Shown: one piece after another, positions 11,801-20,838 of the stretch
How positions within the stretch are numbered: position 1 is the first letter of the stretch
How the letters are laid out: every line of letters starts with the position of its first letter
Assembly: GCA_020637615.1 (NCBI GenBank)
Contig: JACKKC010000015.1
Coordinates: forward strand, 10,578 to 74,577
Length of the DNA stretch: 64,000 nucleotides
Reading direction: 5' to 3'
DNA from: Rhodovulum sp.
Lineage (GTDB): Bacteria; Pseudomonadota; Alphaproteobacteria; Rhodobacterales; Rhodobacteraceae
Notes under the pieces: model-generated
Database searches by the model: none
What the model was told of the DNA's origin: nothing
What the model saw: the letters and a program-made list of their open reading frames with translations, nothing else
Program-made: the position numbers and the translations under genes

Positions 11801-11957
11801 TGGGTGTCCTCCTCGCCCTTGGTTTGGAGGCGAGCATAGGGAGTTGTCCGGAGATTCGGCTACATTATCTTTTTGAAGGATTTTCGCCTCAGCCCGGCTG
11901 GTCTTGCGGGCTTCGTTGCTGCGATAGTCCCGGCCAGCCAAGCGGAGGGAACGGCGA

Positions 11958-12323
11958 ATGACTGGAACGGACGGCTATCTTTCGACCCATGTGCTGGACG
12001 CGGCGCGGGGTTGCCCGGCAGCGGGGATGCGGATCGATCTCTACCGGATCGAGGGCGAATCGCGCGCGCTGGTGCGCTCGCTCACCACAAATTCCGACGG
12101 GCGAACCGATTCGCCGGTGCTGCCCAAGGGCGAGATGCCGGCCGGGGTCTATGAGCTCGTCTTTCATGCCGGGGATTATCTCGACGGTGCCGGGATCGCC
12201 GGCGAATCGCCGCGCTTCCTCGACCAGATCCCGATCCGCTTCGGAATCGCCGATCTGAGCGTGCATTATCATGTGCCGCTCCTGCTCTCGCCCTACAGCT
12301 ATTCGACCTATCGCGGCAGCTGA
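11958..12323 (+). CDS. uraH: Hydroxyisourate hydrolase (transthyretin-like)
   Basis: 121 residues. Hydrolyses 5-hydroxyisourate, the product of urate oxidation, to OHCU. Family signatures are the N-terminal LSTHVLDAARGCPAAG, the central TNSDGRTDSPVL and the C-terminal YHVPLLLSPYSYSTYRGS ending in the diagnostic YRGS tetrapeptide. An AGGGA precedes the ATG at 11958. It is divergent from the puuE-uraD fusion gene, whose decarboxylase domain takes its product. Confidence 0.96.
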   Translation: MTGTDGYLSTHVLDAARGCPAAGMRIDLYRIEGESRALVRSLTTNSDGRTDSPVLPKGEMPAGVYELVFHAGDYLDGAGIAGESPRFLDQIPIRFGIADLSVHYHVPLLLSPYSYSTYRGS

Positions 12324-12408
12324 GGCGCGGCCGGTCCGGGATCGACGGGCGTCGGCCTTGCGGCGAAGCCGGCCGGCGTCCGAGCGGAAGCGAAGGGAGG
12401 ATGTGAGA

Positions 12409-12705
12409 ATGCGCAGCTTTGCCCCCGCCCTGGCGATGGCCGCCCTCCTGCCCTCGGCGGCGATGGCCCAGATCAATTTCTCTCACGGACCCGAGGAGGG
12501 TGCCGTGACCTGCGGGCAGTTCGTGGTGATGGATTCCGTCGGCCAGATGCAGGCGCTGACGGCCGTCGAGCCGATCGGCGGCGAGATGCCCGACGCTGAC
12601 CCGGCGCTTGCGGCGCAATGGGCGGCGACGGTGAACGCCGCCTGCACCGGCCATCCCGATCGGCTTCTTCAGGACGTCGCTGTCGAGGCGCTGGGCGGCA
12701 ACTAG
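12409..12705 (+). CDS. Small secreted HdeA/HdeB-like protein
   Basis: 98 residues with a signal peptide (MRSFAPALAMAALLPSAAMA, cleavage after AMA) and a mature region of about 78 residues with two cysteines (TCGQF and NAACTG) spaced as in HdeA/HdeB-type periplasmic proteins, one disulfide expected. GGGAGG lies before the ATG at 12409. The family includes acid-stress chaperones, but here only the fold is suggested. It lies between uraH and the convergent LysR gene, overlapping the latter's stop by 4 bp. Confidence 0.7.
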   Translation: MRSFAPALAMAALLPSAAMAQINFSHGPEEGAVTCGQFVVMDSVGQMQALTAVEPIGGEMPDADPALAAQWAATVNAACTGHPDRLLQDVAVEALGGN

Positions 12706-13679
12706 GCGTCGCGCCCAGGGTGCGGCCGGGCGTCCCGCGTCAGGTAGGGGCGGCGGCAGGGGATCTGCTCGAGGATCTCGCCGAGCGCCTTCTTGCAGGC
12801 GGGAACCATGAAATCCATGAAAAGGCGGCTTTTGGGGTCCTGAAGCCGCTTGTGCGGGTAGAGGCAGGCGAGCTGGACGTCGAGCGGCGGCACCGCTTCG
12901 GCCACCACGACGAGCGCGCCGCTGCGCAGATGCTCGGCGATCTCGAAGGCGGGCTTGAGCGCGATGCCGCGCCCCGCCAGTGCCCAGGCGGTCAGCACGT
13001 CGCCGTCATCCGATTCGAAGGAGCCCTGCACCTCGTAGCGGCGCGGGCCGGTGGGAGTCTGCAGGGTCCAGACGAATTCGCGCGCGCCCGGAAAGCGCAG
13101 GAGCAGGCAATTGTGCCCGCCCGTGACCAGGTCCTCGCCGCTCATGGGCATGCCGTGGCGCGTCACATAGTCCGGGGAGGCGCAGAGCACCCGGCGGCAA
13201 TCGGCGATCGGCCGCAGGCGCAGGTTCGAATCCTCCAGGTCCCCGAGCATGAAGATCACGTCGAGCCCCTCGGCGGTGACGTCGAGCTTGCGGTCCGAGA
13301 GCCGCAGGCGCACGTCGATCTCGGGGTAGAGGTCGTTGAATTCCGGGATGAGCGGCGCGATCAGCCGCTTGCCGATCCCCAGCGGCGCGGCGACATGGAT
13401 CGAGCCGCGGGGCTTGCGCGAGACCTCGGCGACCTCGGCCTCGGCCTCCTCGATGGCGGCGAGGATCCTGAGCGCGCCCTTGTAAAAGATTCGCCCCTGT
13501 TCGGTCGGCTGGAGGCTGCGGGTGGTGCGGTTGAAGAGCCGCACGCCCAGGTGCTTTTCCAGTTCGGCGACGCGCGCGCTCACCACCGCCGGCGAGACGC
13601 GCTGGTCGCGGCCGGCGGCGGACATGCTGCCGAGATCGCAGACCCGAACGAAGGTTCGAAGAGTGTTCACGTAGGACAT
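12702..13679 (-). CDS. LysR-family transcriptional regulator
   Basis: 325 residues. N-terminal winged helix-turn-helix (about 1-60: RTFVRVCDLGSMSAAGRDQRVSPAVVSARVAELEKHLGVRLFNRTTR) broken here by length only for description, then a periplasmic-binding-protein-like effector domain with IHVAAPLGIGKRLIAPLI and GEDLVTGGHNCLLLRFPG. It is divergent from puuD with 108 bp between starts. LysR proteins usually control the divergent gene, so regulation of urate oxidation by a purine intermediate is a reasonable inference. It converges on the small secreted protein gene. Confidence 0.88.
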   Translation of the reverse strand: MSYVNTLRTFVRVCDLGSMSAAGRDQRVSPAVVSARVAELEKHLGVRLFNRTTRSLQPTEQGRIFYKGALRILAAIEEAEAEVAEVSRKPRGSIHVAAPLGIGKRLIAPLIPEFNDLYPEIDVRLRLSDRKLDVTAEGLDVIFMLGDLEDSNLRLRPIADCRRVLCASPDYVTRHGMPMSGEDLVTGGHNCLLLRFPGAREFVWTLQTPTGPRRYEVQGSFESDDGDVLTAWALAGRGIALKPAFEIAEHLRSGALVVVAEAVPPLDVQLACLYPHKRLQDPKSRLFMDFMVPACKKALGEILEQIPCRRPYLTRDARPHPGRDA

Positions 13680-13787
13680 TTCGCGACGCTATCATTTTCA
13701 GGGGAATCCGGAAAGTGCTGGCGCATTGTGGGGATTCCCATGAAGGTCGGATCTGAGAAGGTCGAGGAATCAACAGGGGAGGACAGG

Positions 13788-15023
13788 ATGTACGCATTCC
13801 CGATCATCTGGGACTGGATGGCCTTTGCCGTGCGCTGGCTGCACGTGATCACGGGCATCGCCTGGATTGGATCGTCGTTTTATTTCGTGGCGCTCGACCT
13901 CGGGCTGCGAAAAGTACCGAATCTGCCGGAAGGCGCCCATGGCGAGGAATGGCAGGTGCATGGTGGTGGTTTCTACCACATCCAGAAATACCTGGTGGCA
14001 CCGGAACGGATGCCGGAACACCTCGTCTGGTTCAAATGGGAGAGCTACGCGACCTGGCTCTCGGGCTTCACGATGCTCGCCATCGTCTACTATGCCGGGG
14101 CGGATCTCTTCCTGGTTGACCGGCATGTGCTGGACGTGCCCTCGTGGGTCGCGATCCTGATCTCGCTCGCCTCGCTGAGCGTGGGCTGGCTGCTCTACGA
14201 CAATCTCTGCAAGTCGAAGCTCGCGGAGAATCCCACCACGCTGATGGTGCTGCTCTTCATCATCCTGGTGGCGATGGCCTGGGGCTACACGCAGGTCTTC
14301 ACCGGGCGCGCGGCGCTCCTGCATCTCGGCGCCTTCACCGCGACGATCATGTCGGCCAACGTCTTCTTCGTCATCATCCCGAACCAGAAGATCGTGGTTG
14401 CTGACCTGAAGGCCGGACGCACGCCGGATCCGAAATACGGCAAGATCGCCAAGCTGCGCTCGACCCACAACAACTACCTGACGCTGCCGGTTCTGTTCCT
14501 GATGCTGTCGAACCACTATCCGCTGGCTTTCGGGACGCAGTACAACTGGCTTATCGCGAGCCTCGTCTTCCTGATGGGCGTGACGATCCGGCACTACTTC
14601 AACACGATGCATGCGCGGAAGGGCGAACCCCGCTGGACCTGGCTCGCCACGGTGGTCCTGTTCATCCTGATCGCCTGGCTCTCTTCCATCTCCGCGCCGC
14701 AGCCCGAGGTGGAAGAAGAGGAGGCCGCGGAGCTGTCGCCCTTCGAGATGCAGTTCGCTTCGGCCGAGGGCTTCTCCGACGTGACCGACACGGTGATGGG
14801 GCGCTGCTCGATGTGCCATGCCTCCGAGGTCTTCTGGCCGGGCCTGCACACCGCCCCCAAGGGGGTCGTGCTCGAGACCGAGGCGCAGATCGCCGCGCAC
14901 GCCCGTGAGATCTATCTCCAGGCCGGCCGGTCCCATGCCATGCCGCCGGGCAATGTCACCGACATCGAGCCGTCGGAGCGGCAGATGATCGTCGACTGGT
15001 ACGAGGCCGCCACCAGGGGCTAG
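13788..15023 (+). CDS. puuD: Membrane urate hydroxylase with C-terminal cytochrome c domain
   Basis: 411 residues. The N-terminal part (to about 300) has eight or so membrane segments and the PuuD pattern, including RWLHVITGIAWIGSSFYFV, GGGFYHIQKYLVAP and a THNNYLTLPVLFLMLSNHYP block. The C-terminus carries one c-type heme site CSMCH (340-344) with downstream HAMPPGN giving a likely axial Met. PuuD proteins oxidise urate to 5-hydroxyisourate and pass electrons through the cytochrome rather than making peroxide. The ATG at 13788 has GGGGAGGA upstream. A 14-residue acidic linker (EVEEEEAAE) joins the two parts. Confidence 0.93.
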   Translation: MYAFPIIWDWMAFAVRWLHVITGIAWIGSSFYFVALDLGLRKVPNLPEGAHGEEWQVHGGGFYHIQKYLVAPERMPEHLVWFKWESYATWLSGFTMLAIVYYAGADLFLVDRHVLDVPSWVAILISLASLSVGWLLYDNLCKSKLAENPTTLMVLLFIILVAMAWGYTQVFTGRAALLHLGAFTATIMSANVFFVIIPNQKIVVADLKAGRTPDPKYGKIAKLRSTHNNYLTLPVLFLMLSNHYPLAFGTQYNWLIASLVFLMGVTIRHYFNTMHARKGEPRWTWLATVVLFILIAWLSSISAPQPEVEEEEAAELSPFEMQFASAEGFSDVTDTVMGRCSMCHASEVFWPGLHTAPKGVVLETEAQIAAHAREIYLQAGRSHAMPPGNVTDIEPSERQMIVDWYEAATRG

Positions 15024-15111
15024 GCGAGCGGCTGCCTGCCGCGGCTTAAGGATCGCCGGGAATAGTCCTTTCGAGGCCGGCGCGCTTTGCCTATCATCGT
15101 ATCACGCATGG

Positions 15112-15131
15112 CGCCCGCCTCCAGGCGGGCG
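15112..15131 (+). terminator. Hairpin after puuD
   Basis: Perfect 8-bp stem CGCCCGCC/GGCGGGCG with a TCCA loop, 90 bp after the puuD stop and 22 bp before the next start. No U-run follows, so it could be a weak terminator or a 5'-leader structure of the following operon. Confidence 0.35.
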
Positions 15132-15153
15132 TCTCCGTTATAGGGATCGAGGC

Positions 15154-16002
15154 TTGAGCAAGGACGGAGCGCGCGATTCACCCTCCGCCGGCACGGCGGA
15201 GAACTGGGGGCGGCCGGACCGGATCCGGGCCGGCGCGGTCTCGGGGCCGTGGCGGAGCGCGCCGCGGGCCGAGCATGGCGAGAGTGGCGCCGCGCCGCTG
15301 TCGCGCGGTGGGGCGGGCCACGGCGTCGCGGCGGCGCTCGCCAAGGCGCGGGCCAAGCCGACCGGCGCGACGGGCCGGATGGACGTCAGGCCGCAGCCGC
15401 ATGCCACCGCCCCGCAGGCGCGCCGTATCGAGCCGGAATACATCGAGCCGGATTATGTCGAGCCCGGCTATCGTGACCCCGATTATCGCGACATCGACGA
15501 GACCATGGACCGCCAGCGGCGGTCGGTGCGCCTGGCGATCGCCGCGGGCGTGCTGATCGCCCTGGCGATCGTGGGGGCGGCCTTCCTGCTGCGGCCAGGC
15601 GCCGGGCCGGACGTGGCAGTACCCGAGACCCCGGCCGCGACCGTCACGGCCACCGCCCCGCCGGCCGCGCCCGCCCCGGTGCAGGCGCCACCCGCCGCCG
15701 AGGAATCGGGGGCGATCCGGCTTCGGGTCGGGCCGAATCTCGCGCCCGAGCGGCGCGAGCAGATCGCGGCGGCGCTGGAGGCCGAGGGATACGGCCCGGT
15801 CGTGGTGGAGGTGCTGCCGTTCCAGATCGCCGCCTCGAGGGTCGGGTATTACCGCGCGGAGGACGAGGCGCCGGCGGCCGCGCTGGCGCAGTTCCTCTCG
15901 GGCATGCTCGGCGACGGCGGGATCGAGGTTTCGACCCGCGACTACGGCAAGCTGCTCAGCGACACCGAGCCCGGCCGGCTGGACGTCTGGATCGAGGGCT
16001 AG
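15154..16002 (+). CDS. Single-pass membrane protein with LytR_C-like extracytoplasmic domain
   Basis: 282 residues starting at a TTG (GGATCGAGG upstream). The first 125 residues are low-complexity, rich in Ala, Pro and Arg, with near repeats EPEYIEPDYVEPGYRDPDYRD. One membrane segment lies at about 129-149. A Pro/Ala linker leads to a small C-terminal domain (about 185-282: IRLRVGPNLAPERREQIAA, VGYYRAEDEAPAAALAQFL) resembling the LytR_C/SPOR-like fold. Function unknown. It opens a three-gene operon; its stop abuts the next ATG. Envelope role is inferred from topology. Confidence 0.65.
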   Translation: MSKDGARDSPSAGTAENWGRPDRIRAGAVSGPWRSAPRAEHGESGAAPLSRGGAGHGVAAALAKARAKPTGATGRMDVRPQPHATAPQARRIEPEYIEPDYVEPGYRDPDYRDIDETMDRQRRSVRLAIAAGVLIALAIVGAAFLLRPGAGPDVAVPETPAATVTATAPPAAPAPVQAPPAAEESGAIRLRVGPNLAPERREQIAAALEAEGYGPVVVEVLPFQIAASRVGYYRAEDEAPAAALAQFLSGMLGDGGIEVSTRDYGKLLSDTEPGRLDVWIEG

Positions 16003-16914
16003 ATGGCGCGGGCGGGCGCTCCCTGCACGCTCACGATTCGCGGTGCCGCGGGTCTGGCCGCCGCAAGCCTCGCGGCGCTGGTCCTGGCGGCGCGTCCGGC
16101 GCCGGCCCAGGATTTCACCGCCATCGGCGCCGAGGCCATCGCCATCGTCCAGGCCGAGCTCGCCGAGCTCGAACGGCAGCGCAGCGCCCTTCAGGCGGAG
16201 ATCGCCGCGCTCGACGGGCAGCGGGCGGAAGCGACCGCGGATCTGTCGGCGCGGCAGGAGCTGCGCAGCGGGGAACTGGCCGAGCTCGAGGCCGAGGCGC
16301 AGGCGCGGCTCGAGGCGCTCGGGGACGCGGCAGAGCGGCAACAGGCGGAAGCCGAGGCGGCGGCGCAGCAACTGGACTCCATCGAAGCCACGATCGCGGC
16401 GCGGCGGAAGCAAGCCGACCGCGCCGAAGCGGAAATCGCCGCGCTGGAGCACGACCGCGCCGAAGCCGAGGCGGCGCTCGCGGAGGCGCGCGCTCGACTC
16501 GCGGAAGCCGAGGCCGCCGGCGCGCGGGCCGCCGCGCTCGAAACCCTGATCGCCGGGCTGGAATCGGATGCCGCTTCGCTGGCATCGCGCAAGGACGGGC
16601 TGGAGGCCGAGCTGGTTGCCGTTCAGGGCCGCCTGACCCGGCTGCAATCGGAGCTTGCCGAAACGGACGCGGCGCCGGAACCCGGGCAGGTGGCAGAGCC
16701 GGCGGGCGCCGCTGTCGGGCGCCGCTCGGCGCCCAGCATCGAGATCGCGCTCGCCACGGCACCGGGCCTCGGGGGCGCGAGCGACGCGCAGCTCGGCCTG
16801 TTGGCCGCGGAGCTGCGGGACGGCGCCTGCGTCACCGATGCGCTCGGGGAGGCTTTCGGCGGGATCAACCGCTTCACCGCGGCGGCGCTGGTGCGGGGTC
16901 TAGGCGATTGCTGA
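16003..16914 (+). CDS. Periplasmic coiled-coil protein of unknown function
   Basis: 303 residues, ATG immediately after the preceding stop. A signal peptide (about 1-36, ending ARPAPAQ) is followed by a long Ala/Glu/Arg heptad-rich coiled coil (about 45-225), a Pro/Gly linker and a globular C-terminal domain of about 70 residues (APSIEIALATAPGLGGA, DGACVTDALGEAFGGINRF) with cysteines at DGACVTD and at the extreme C-terminus. It overlaps the TAXI gene by 7 bp. The arrangement suggests a periplasmic scaffold or adaptor. No named family was recognised. Confidence 0.7.
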   Translation: MARAGAPCTLTIRGAAGLAAASLAALVLAARPAPAQDFTAIGAEAIAIVQAELAELERQRSALQAEIAALDGQRAEATADLSARQELRSGELAELEAEAQARLEALGDAAERQQAEAEAAAQQLDSIEATIAARRKQADRAEAEIAALEHDRAEAEAALAEARARLAEAEAAGARAAALETLIAGLESDAASLASRKDGLEAELVAVQGRLTRLQSELAETDAAPEPGQVAEPAGAAVGRRSAPSIEIALATAPGLGGASDAQLGLLAAELRDGACVTDALGEAFGGINRFTAAALVRGLGDC

Positions 16915-17900
16915 GGCGGGCGCTGTGCGCGGCGTCCGGGCGCCGCCGCCGGTGCGGGCTCTGGCTGTTGGCCACGCTGCTGCCCGCGGCGCTCGCGGCG
17001 CAGGAAGTCGAGGTCAATATCGTCGCCGCCGGTCCGGCCGAGACCGATACAGCGATCGGCCGCGACATCATGGCGGTCGCCGGCACCTGCGGCCTGACGC
17101 TCGATGTCCAGCCCTCGGCCGGCGCGCTTGAGAACGCCGCCGCGATCCGCGACCGGCGGCGCACCCAGCTCGGCTTCCTGCAGGGCGACGTTCTGGAATA
17201 CCTGCAGACCTTCGCCCCGGAGGATCCGGCGCTGCGGCGGATCGCTGACGGACTGCGGGTGGTCTTCCCGCTCTATGTCTCGGAGATCCACCTGCTCGCG
17301 CGGCGCGACATCGCCGGTCTCGCGGATCTGTCGGGGCGGCGGGTCTCGGTCGGGCTCACCGAAAGCGGGACCTTCGTCACCGCCGGGCTGGTGCTCGACC
17401 TCGCCGAGGTCCGGCCCGCGGCGCGGATCGACGATCTCGGCCCCGAGGCGGCGCTGGAGGCGCTGCTCGCCGGCGAGATCGACGCGATGTTCGCCGTCAC
17501 CGCTGCCCCGGCCGAGCTCTTCCGCGACCCGCGGCTCGGCGATGGCCGCTACCACCTGCTGGCGCTGGACGATCCGGCGCTGGCGGCGGTCTATGCGCCG
17601 GCGACGATCGCGGCGGGGAGCTATCCGATGGTCGACGCGGACGTCCACGTGCTCGCAATCCGGACGCTGCTGATGGCCTATGACTTCAGGCCGCCGGTCA
17701 ATTCCTACCACCGGGCGAGCTGCGCGGCGATTGCGGATGTCGCGCACATGATCCTGTCGCGGATGGACGCCCTGAAGGCCCGGGGGCACGCGAAATGGCG
17801 CGCCGTCGACCTGACGGCGATCCCCGAGGGTTGGCCGATTTCCGATTGCGCCATGGATGGGCTCGACCCCGGTCATGTCCTGGCTTGTCCGGGCCCGTAG
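16908..17900 (+). CDS. TAXI-family solute-binding protein (orphan)
   Basis: 330 residues with a TTG start overlapping the previous gene. N-terminal export signal (RRRRCGLWLLATLLPAALA) with the mature protein from about 31. It has the TAXI/NMT1-like periplasmic binding fold: VNIVAAGPAETDTAIGRDI, LQPSAGALENAAAI-like region, LGFLQGDVL, and DLSGRRVSVGLTESGTFVTA. TAXI proteins normally feed solutes such as glutamate or dicarboxylates to a TRAP permease, but no permease gene is nearby. With its coiled-coil and membrane neighbours it may act as a sensor rather than in transport. The final 60 residues contain two cysteines (ISDCAMDG, LACPGP). Confidence 0.75.
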   Translation: MLRRALCAASGRRRRCGLWLLATLLPAALAAQEVEVNIVAAGPAETDTAIGRDIMAVAGTCGLTLDVQPSAGALENAAAIRDRRRTQLGFLQGDVLEYLQTFAPEDPALRRIADGLRVVFPLYVSEIHLLARRDIAGLADLSGRRVSVGLTESGTFVTAGLVLDLAEVRPAARIDDLGPEAALEALLAGEIDAMFAVTAAPAELFRDPRLGDGRYHLLALDDPALAAVYAPATIAAGSYPMVDADVHVLAIRTLLMAYDFRPPVNSYHRASCAAIADVAHMILSRMDALKARGHAKWRAVDLTAIPEGWPISDCAMDGLDPGHVLACPGP

Positions 17901-18093
17901 GCGTCCACTGCCGATGATGCTCTACCGCCGGTGTCGGACGGGCCGAACGGGGATTTCCTGCGCCGGGTCTGCGCGGTCACCGGGTGCTGGCACGCGGTCC
18001 GTTTCAACGGCCCGCAACTACGCCATACGACGACCCGAAGCGATCATTTGAACTGCATCAAAAACTCTATGCAATAACAATAATTTAGATAGT

Positions 18094-18108
18094 GTCCCGC
18101 TGCGGGAC
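18094..18108 (-). terminator. Palindromic hairpin between convergent genes
   Basis: GTCCCGCTGCGGGAC, which recurs exactly at 8919-8933. Here it lies 45 bp past the EVE gene stop, bordered by the A/T-rich stretch 18057-18090, which on the minus strand follows the hairpin. A terminator role is plausible for the minus-strand gene, though there is no clean U-run. Confidence 0.4.
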
Positions 18109-18152
18109 GCCCTCCCGGGGCGCCGCGCCGAGCCCGTCGGACCGAGGTCGTA

Positions 18153-18572
18153 TCAGCCCTTGTAGCCGCCCATCTCGCAGACGACGCGCCATTCCTCCGC
18201 GCTGACCGGCTGAACCGAAAGGCGGGTGTTGTTGACGAGCACCATGTCCGCGAGCCGCGGCTCGGCCTTGCAGGCCTCGAGCGTCACCGGCTTGGGGAAG
18301 GGCGCCACCGCGCGGATGTCGACGCATTCCCAGCGCGCATCCTCGGTGGTGCTGTCGGGATGGGCCTCGGCGATGACCTCGACCACGCCGACCACCGCCT
18401 TCTCGGCCTGGGAATGATAGAAGAAGCCGAGATCGCCGGGCTTCATCAGCCGCATGTTGTTGCGCGCCTGATAGTTGCGCACCCCGTCCCATTCCTGGCC
18501 CGCCGCGCCGCGCGCCACCTGGTCGTCCCAACTCCAGGTTTCCGCTTCCGACTTGAAGAGCCAGTATGCCAT
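18153..18572 (-). CDS. EVE-domain protein
   Basis: 139 residues forming one EVE (PUA-like) domain: MAYWLFKSEAETWSWDD at the start, GVRNYQARNNMRLMKPGDLGFFYHS in the core, GVVEVIAEAHPD, and a conserved C-terminal RLSVQPVSAEEW. EVE domains bind modified nucleic-acid bases and occur as stand-alone proteins in many alphaproteobacteria. The ATG at 18572 gives the usual N-terminus. It is followed on the minus strand by a hairpin. Adjacent gpsA starts a different transcription unit upstream. Confidence 0.9.
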   Translation of the reverse strand: MAYWLFKSEAETWSWDDQVARGAAGQEWDGVRNYQARNNMRLMKPGDLGFFYHSQAEKAVVGVVEVIAEAHPDSTTEDARWECVDIRAVAPFPKPVTLEACKAEPRLADMVLVNNTRLSVQPVSAEEWRVVCEMGGYKG

Positions 18573-18691
18573 CTTCCGCCCCTTTCCCGCCCGGGGTTCC
18601 GCCGATGCCGGGGCTCTATCGCGGACCGGCCGGCGACGCCAGCCCGCGGCGCTGCACCAATATAAGGTGTCGATCGACCGGCGGTGGGGCG

Positions 18692-19651
18692 TCATTCCTC
18701 GCGCAGCGGCCGGGAGAGCAGCGCCTCCATCGCGCCGGCGATGGTGAGCTCGCCCTCGAGCACGCCGGCCACCGCGGCGGAGATCGGCAGCTCGACGCCG
18801 CGGCCCTCCGCGAGCCGGCAGGCGGCGCGGGCGGTGGCCACGCCCTCGACGGTGCCGCCGGGCCGCGCCGCCCCGGCGCCGAGCGCGCGGCCGAGGGTGA
18901 AATTGCGCGACTGCGGCGAATTGCAGGTGAGCGAGAGGTCGCCGAGCCCCGAAAGCCCGGCCAGCGTCTCGGACCGCCCGCCGAGCGCGACCGCGAGCCG
19001 GCTCATCTCGGCGAAGCCGCGGGTCATCAGCGCGGCGCGGGCTGAATGGCCGAGCCCCGCACCCTCGGCCATGCCGCAGGCGATGGCGATGACGTTCTTG
19101 AGCGCCCCGCCGAGTTCGGCCCCGGTCACGTCGTCGGTGAGATAGAGCCGGAGCCGCGGCGCGGCAAGCGCGGCCTGGAGCGCGCGGCCGCGCGCGGGAT
19201 CGCCGCAGGCCAGGGTGAGCGCCGTGGGCAGGCCGCGGGCGATCTCACCGGCAAAGCCGGGCCCGGTGAGCGCGGCCAGTGCATGGCCCGGGCTCGCGGC
19301 GGCGGCGATCTCGGTCTGGAGCCGCAGGGTGGCCGCGTCGATGCCCTTGGCGCAGAGCACCAGCGGCACGTCGGGCAGATCGTCGCCATGGGCGGCGAGA
19401 AAAGCGCCGGTCGCCTGGGCCGGCACCGCGAGCAGAAGGATCTCGGCGCCGGCGAGATCGGCGAGATCGGCGGTGGTGCCGAGCGGTTCCGGCAAGGGCA
19501 CGCCGGGGAGCCGCGCCTGGTTCTCGCGGCGGGCGGCAGTTTCGGCAATGGCGGCGGCGTCGCGGCCCCAGAGCAGGGTGGCGCGGCCAGCCGCGGCCTG
19601 GACCACCGCCAGCGCGGTGCCGAAGGCGCCGGCGCCGATCACGCCGATCAC
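18692..19651 (-). CDS. gpsA: NAD(P)+-dependent glycerol-3-phosphate dehydrogenase
   Basis: 319 residues. Reduces DHAP to sn-glycerol-3-phosphate for phospholipid synthesis. Rossmann motif VIGAGAFGTALA at the N-terminus, then LCAKGID, the ALTGPGFAGEIARGLPTA motif and the C-terminal catalytic domain with the ELGGALKNVIAIACGMAEG lysine and GLSGLGDLSLTC. The start is a GTG at 19651 overlapping the tsaD stop (GTGA), giving coupled translation with tsaD, a common alphaproteobacterial pair. Confidence 0.95.
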   Translation of the reverse strand: MIGVIGAGAFGTALAVVQAAAGRATLLWGRDAAAIAETAARRENQARLPGVPLPEPLGTTADLADLAGAEILLLAVPAQATGAFLAAHGDDLPDVPLVLCAKGIDAATLRLQTEIAAAASPGHALAALTGPGFAGEIARGLPTALTLACGDPARGRALQAALAAPRLRLYLTDDVTGAELGGALKNVIAIACGMAEGAGLGHSARAALMTRGFAEMSRLAVALGGRSETLAGLSGLGDLSLTCNSPQSRNFTLGRALGAGAARPGGTVEGVATARAACRLAEGRGVELPISAAVAGVLEGELTIAGAMEALLSRPLREE

Positions 19652-20763
19652 GCCTTGGCTCCCTTGCGGCCCGAGCCGAGCATGGGCGCAGCCTCGGCGT
19701 CGAGTGGCCAGCGCGGCCGTGCCGGGAGATCGAGCGCATCGGGCCCGCGCAGCGCCATGCGCTCTGCCGCCGCCCAGGCGGTGATGGCGCCGTTGTCGGT
19801 GCAGAGCGGGCCAGGGGGTGCAAGCCAGGCGAAGCCTTCGGCCGCCGCCACGGTTTCCAGCGCCGCCCGGATGCTGCGATTGGCTGCGACCCCGCCGGCC
19901 ACGGCCAGCGTCGTCACCCCGTGACGCGCGGCGAAGGCGCGCAGCGCCCGGCGGGTCTTCTCCTCCAGCGTCGCGGTGACCGCCGCCTGGAAGCCGGCGC
20001 AGAGATCGGCCCGGTCGGTGCGGGTAATGCCGCCCTGCGCCGCCACCAGCCGGTCGCAGGCCCGGCGCACCGCGGTCTTGAGGCCCGAGAAGGAGAGGTC
20101 GCAACCCTCGCGGTCGAGCAGCGGCCGGGGAAAGTCGAAGCGGTCCGGATCGCCGCCGAGCGCCTCGGCCTCCAGCGCCGGGCCGCCAGGCGGGGGGAGC
20201 CCGAGGTGGCGGGCGATCTTGTCGAAGGCCTCGCCGGGGGCGTCGTCGATGGTCCCGCCCATGCGATGGAAACGCTCGGGCCCAGTGACGGCGAGGAACT
20301 GGCAATGGCCGCCGGAGACGAGCAGCATGAGATAGGGAAAGTCGAGGTCAGCCACCAGCCGCGGCGTCAGCGCGTGGCCGGCGAGGTGGTTGACGCCGTA
20401 GAGCGGCAGGCCGCGGCCGGCGGCGAGGCCCTTGGCGAACATCACCCCGGCGAGCAGGCCGCCGATCAGGCCTGGGCCGGCGGTGACCGCCACCGCGTCG
20501 ATCGCCTCGAGCCCGAGCCCGGCCCGGCCCAGCGCCGCCTCCGTCACTAGATCGAGGCGCTCGGCGTGGGCGCGGGCGGCGATCTCGGGCACCACGCCGC
20601 CGAAAGCGCCGTGGAGCGCGTCCTGGCCCAGGACCTCGGCGCCGAGGATCGTACCACGGGGCAGGCCGGGGCGCGCGCGAATCACCGCCGCCGCCGTATC
20701 GTCGCAGCTGCTTTCGAGACCGAGGATGATCCGCTCGCCGGTCAGGGTGGCGCTCCGCTGCAA
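19648..20763 (-). CDS. tsaD: tRNA threonylcarbamoyladenosine synthase subunit TsaD
   Basis: 371 residues from a proposed TTG at 20763; no ATG is available and the start is uncertain within about 15 residues. Kae1/TsaD transfers the threonylcarbamoyl group to A37 of ANN-decoding tRNAs. Visible are LGLESSCDDTAAAV, the metal-binding NHLAGHALTP, LLVSGGHCQFL, DDAPGEAFDK and CTDNGAITAWAA near the end. TsaB is encoded at 37.2 kb; TsaC and TsaE are not in the window. It overlaps gpsA by 4 bp and is divergent from hemD. Confidence 0.93.
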   Translation of the reverse strand: MQRSATLTGERIILGLESSCDDTAAAVIRARPGLPRGTILGAEVLGQDALHGAFGGVVPEIAARAHAERLDLVTEAALGRAGLGLEAIDAVAVTAGPGLIGGLLAGVMFAKGLAAGRGLPLYGVNHLAGHALTPRLVADLDFPYLMLLVSGGHCQFLAVTGPERFHRMGGTIDDAPGEAFDKIARHLGLPPPGGPALEAEALGGDPDRFDFPRPLLDREGCDLSFSGLKTAVRRACDRLVAAQGGITRTDRADLCAGFQAAVTATLEEKTRRALRAFAARHGVTTLAVAGGVAANRSIRAALETVAAAEGFAWLAPPGPLCTDNGAITAWAAAERMALRGPDALDLPARPRWPLDAEAAPMLGSGRKGAKA

Positions 20764-20838
20764 TTGCGTCCCGGGCGGGGCGCAGCTAACACCGATCCCC
20801 GGCCGCGCGCAACGCCCCGCGGCCCGGGAGGGATCGAC

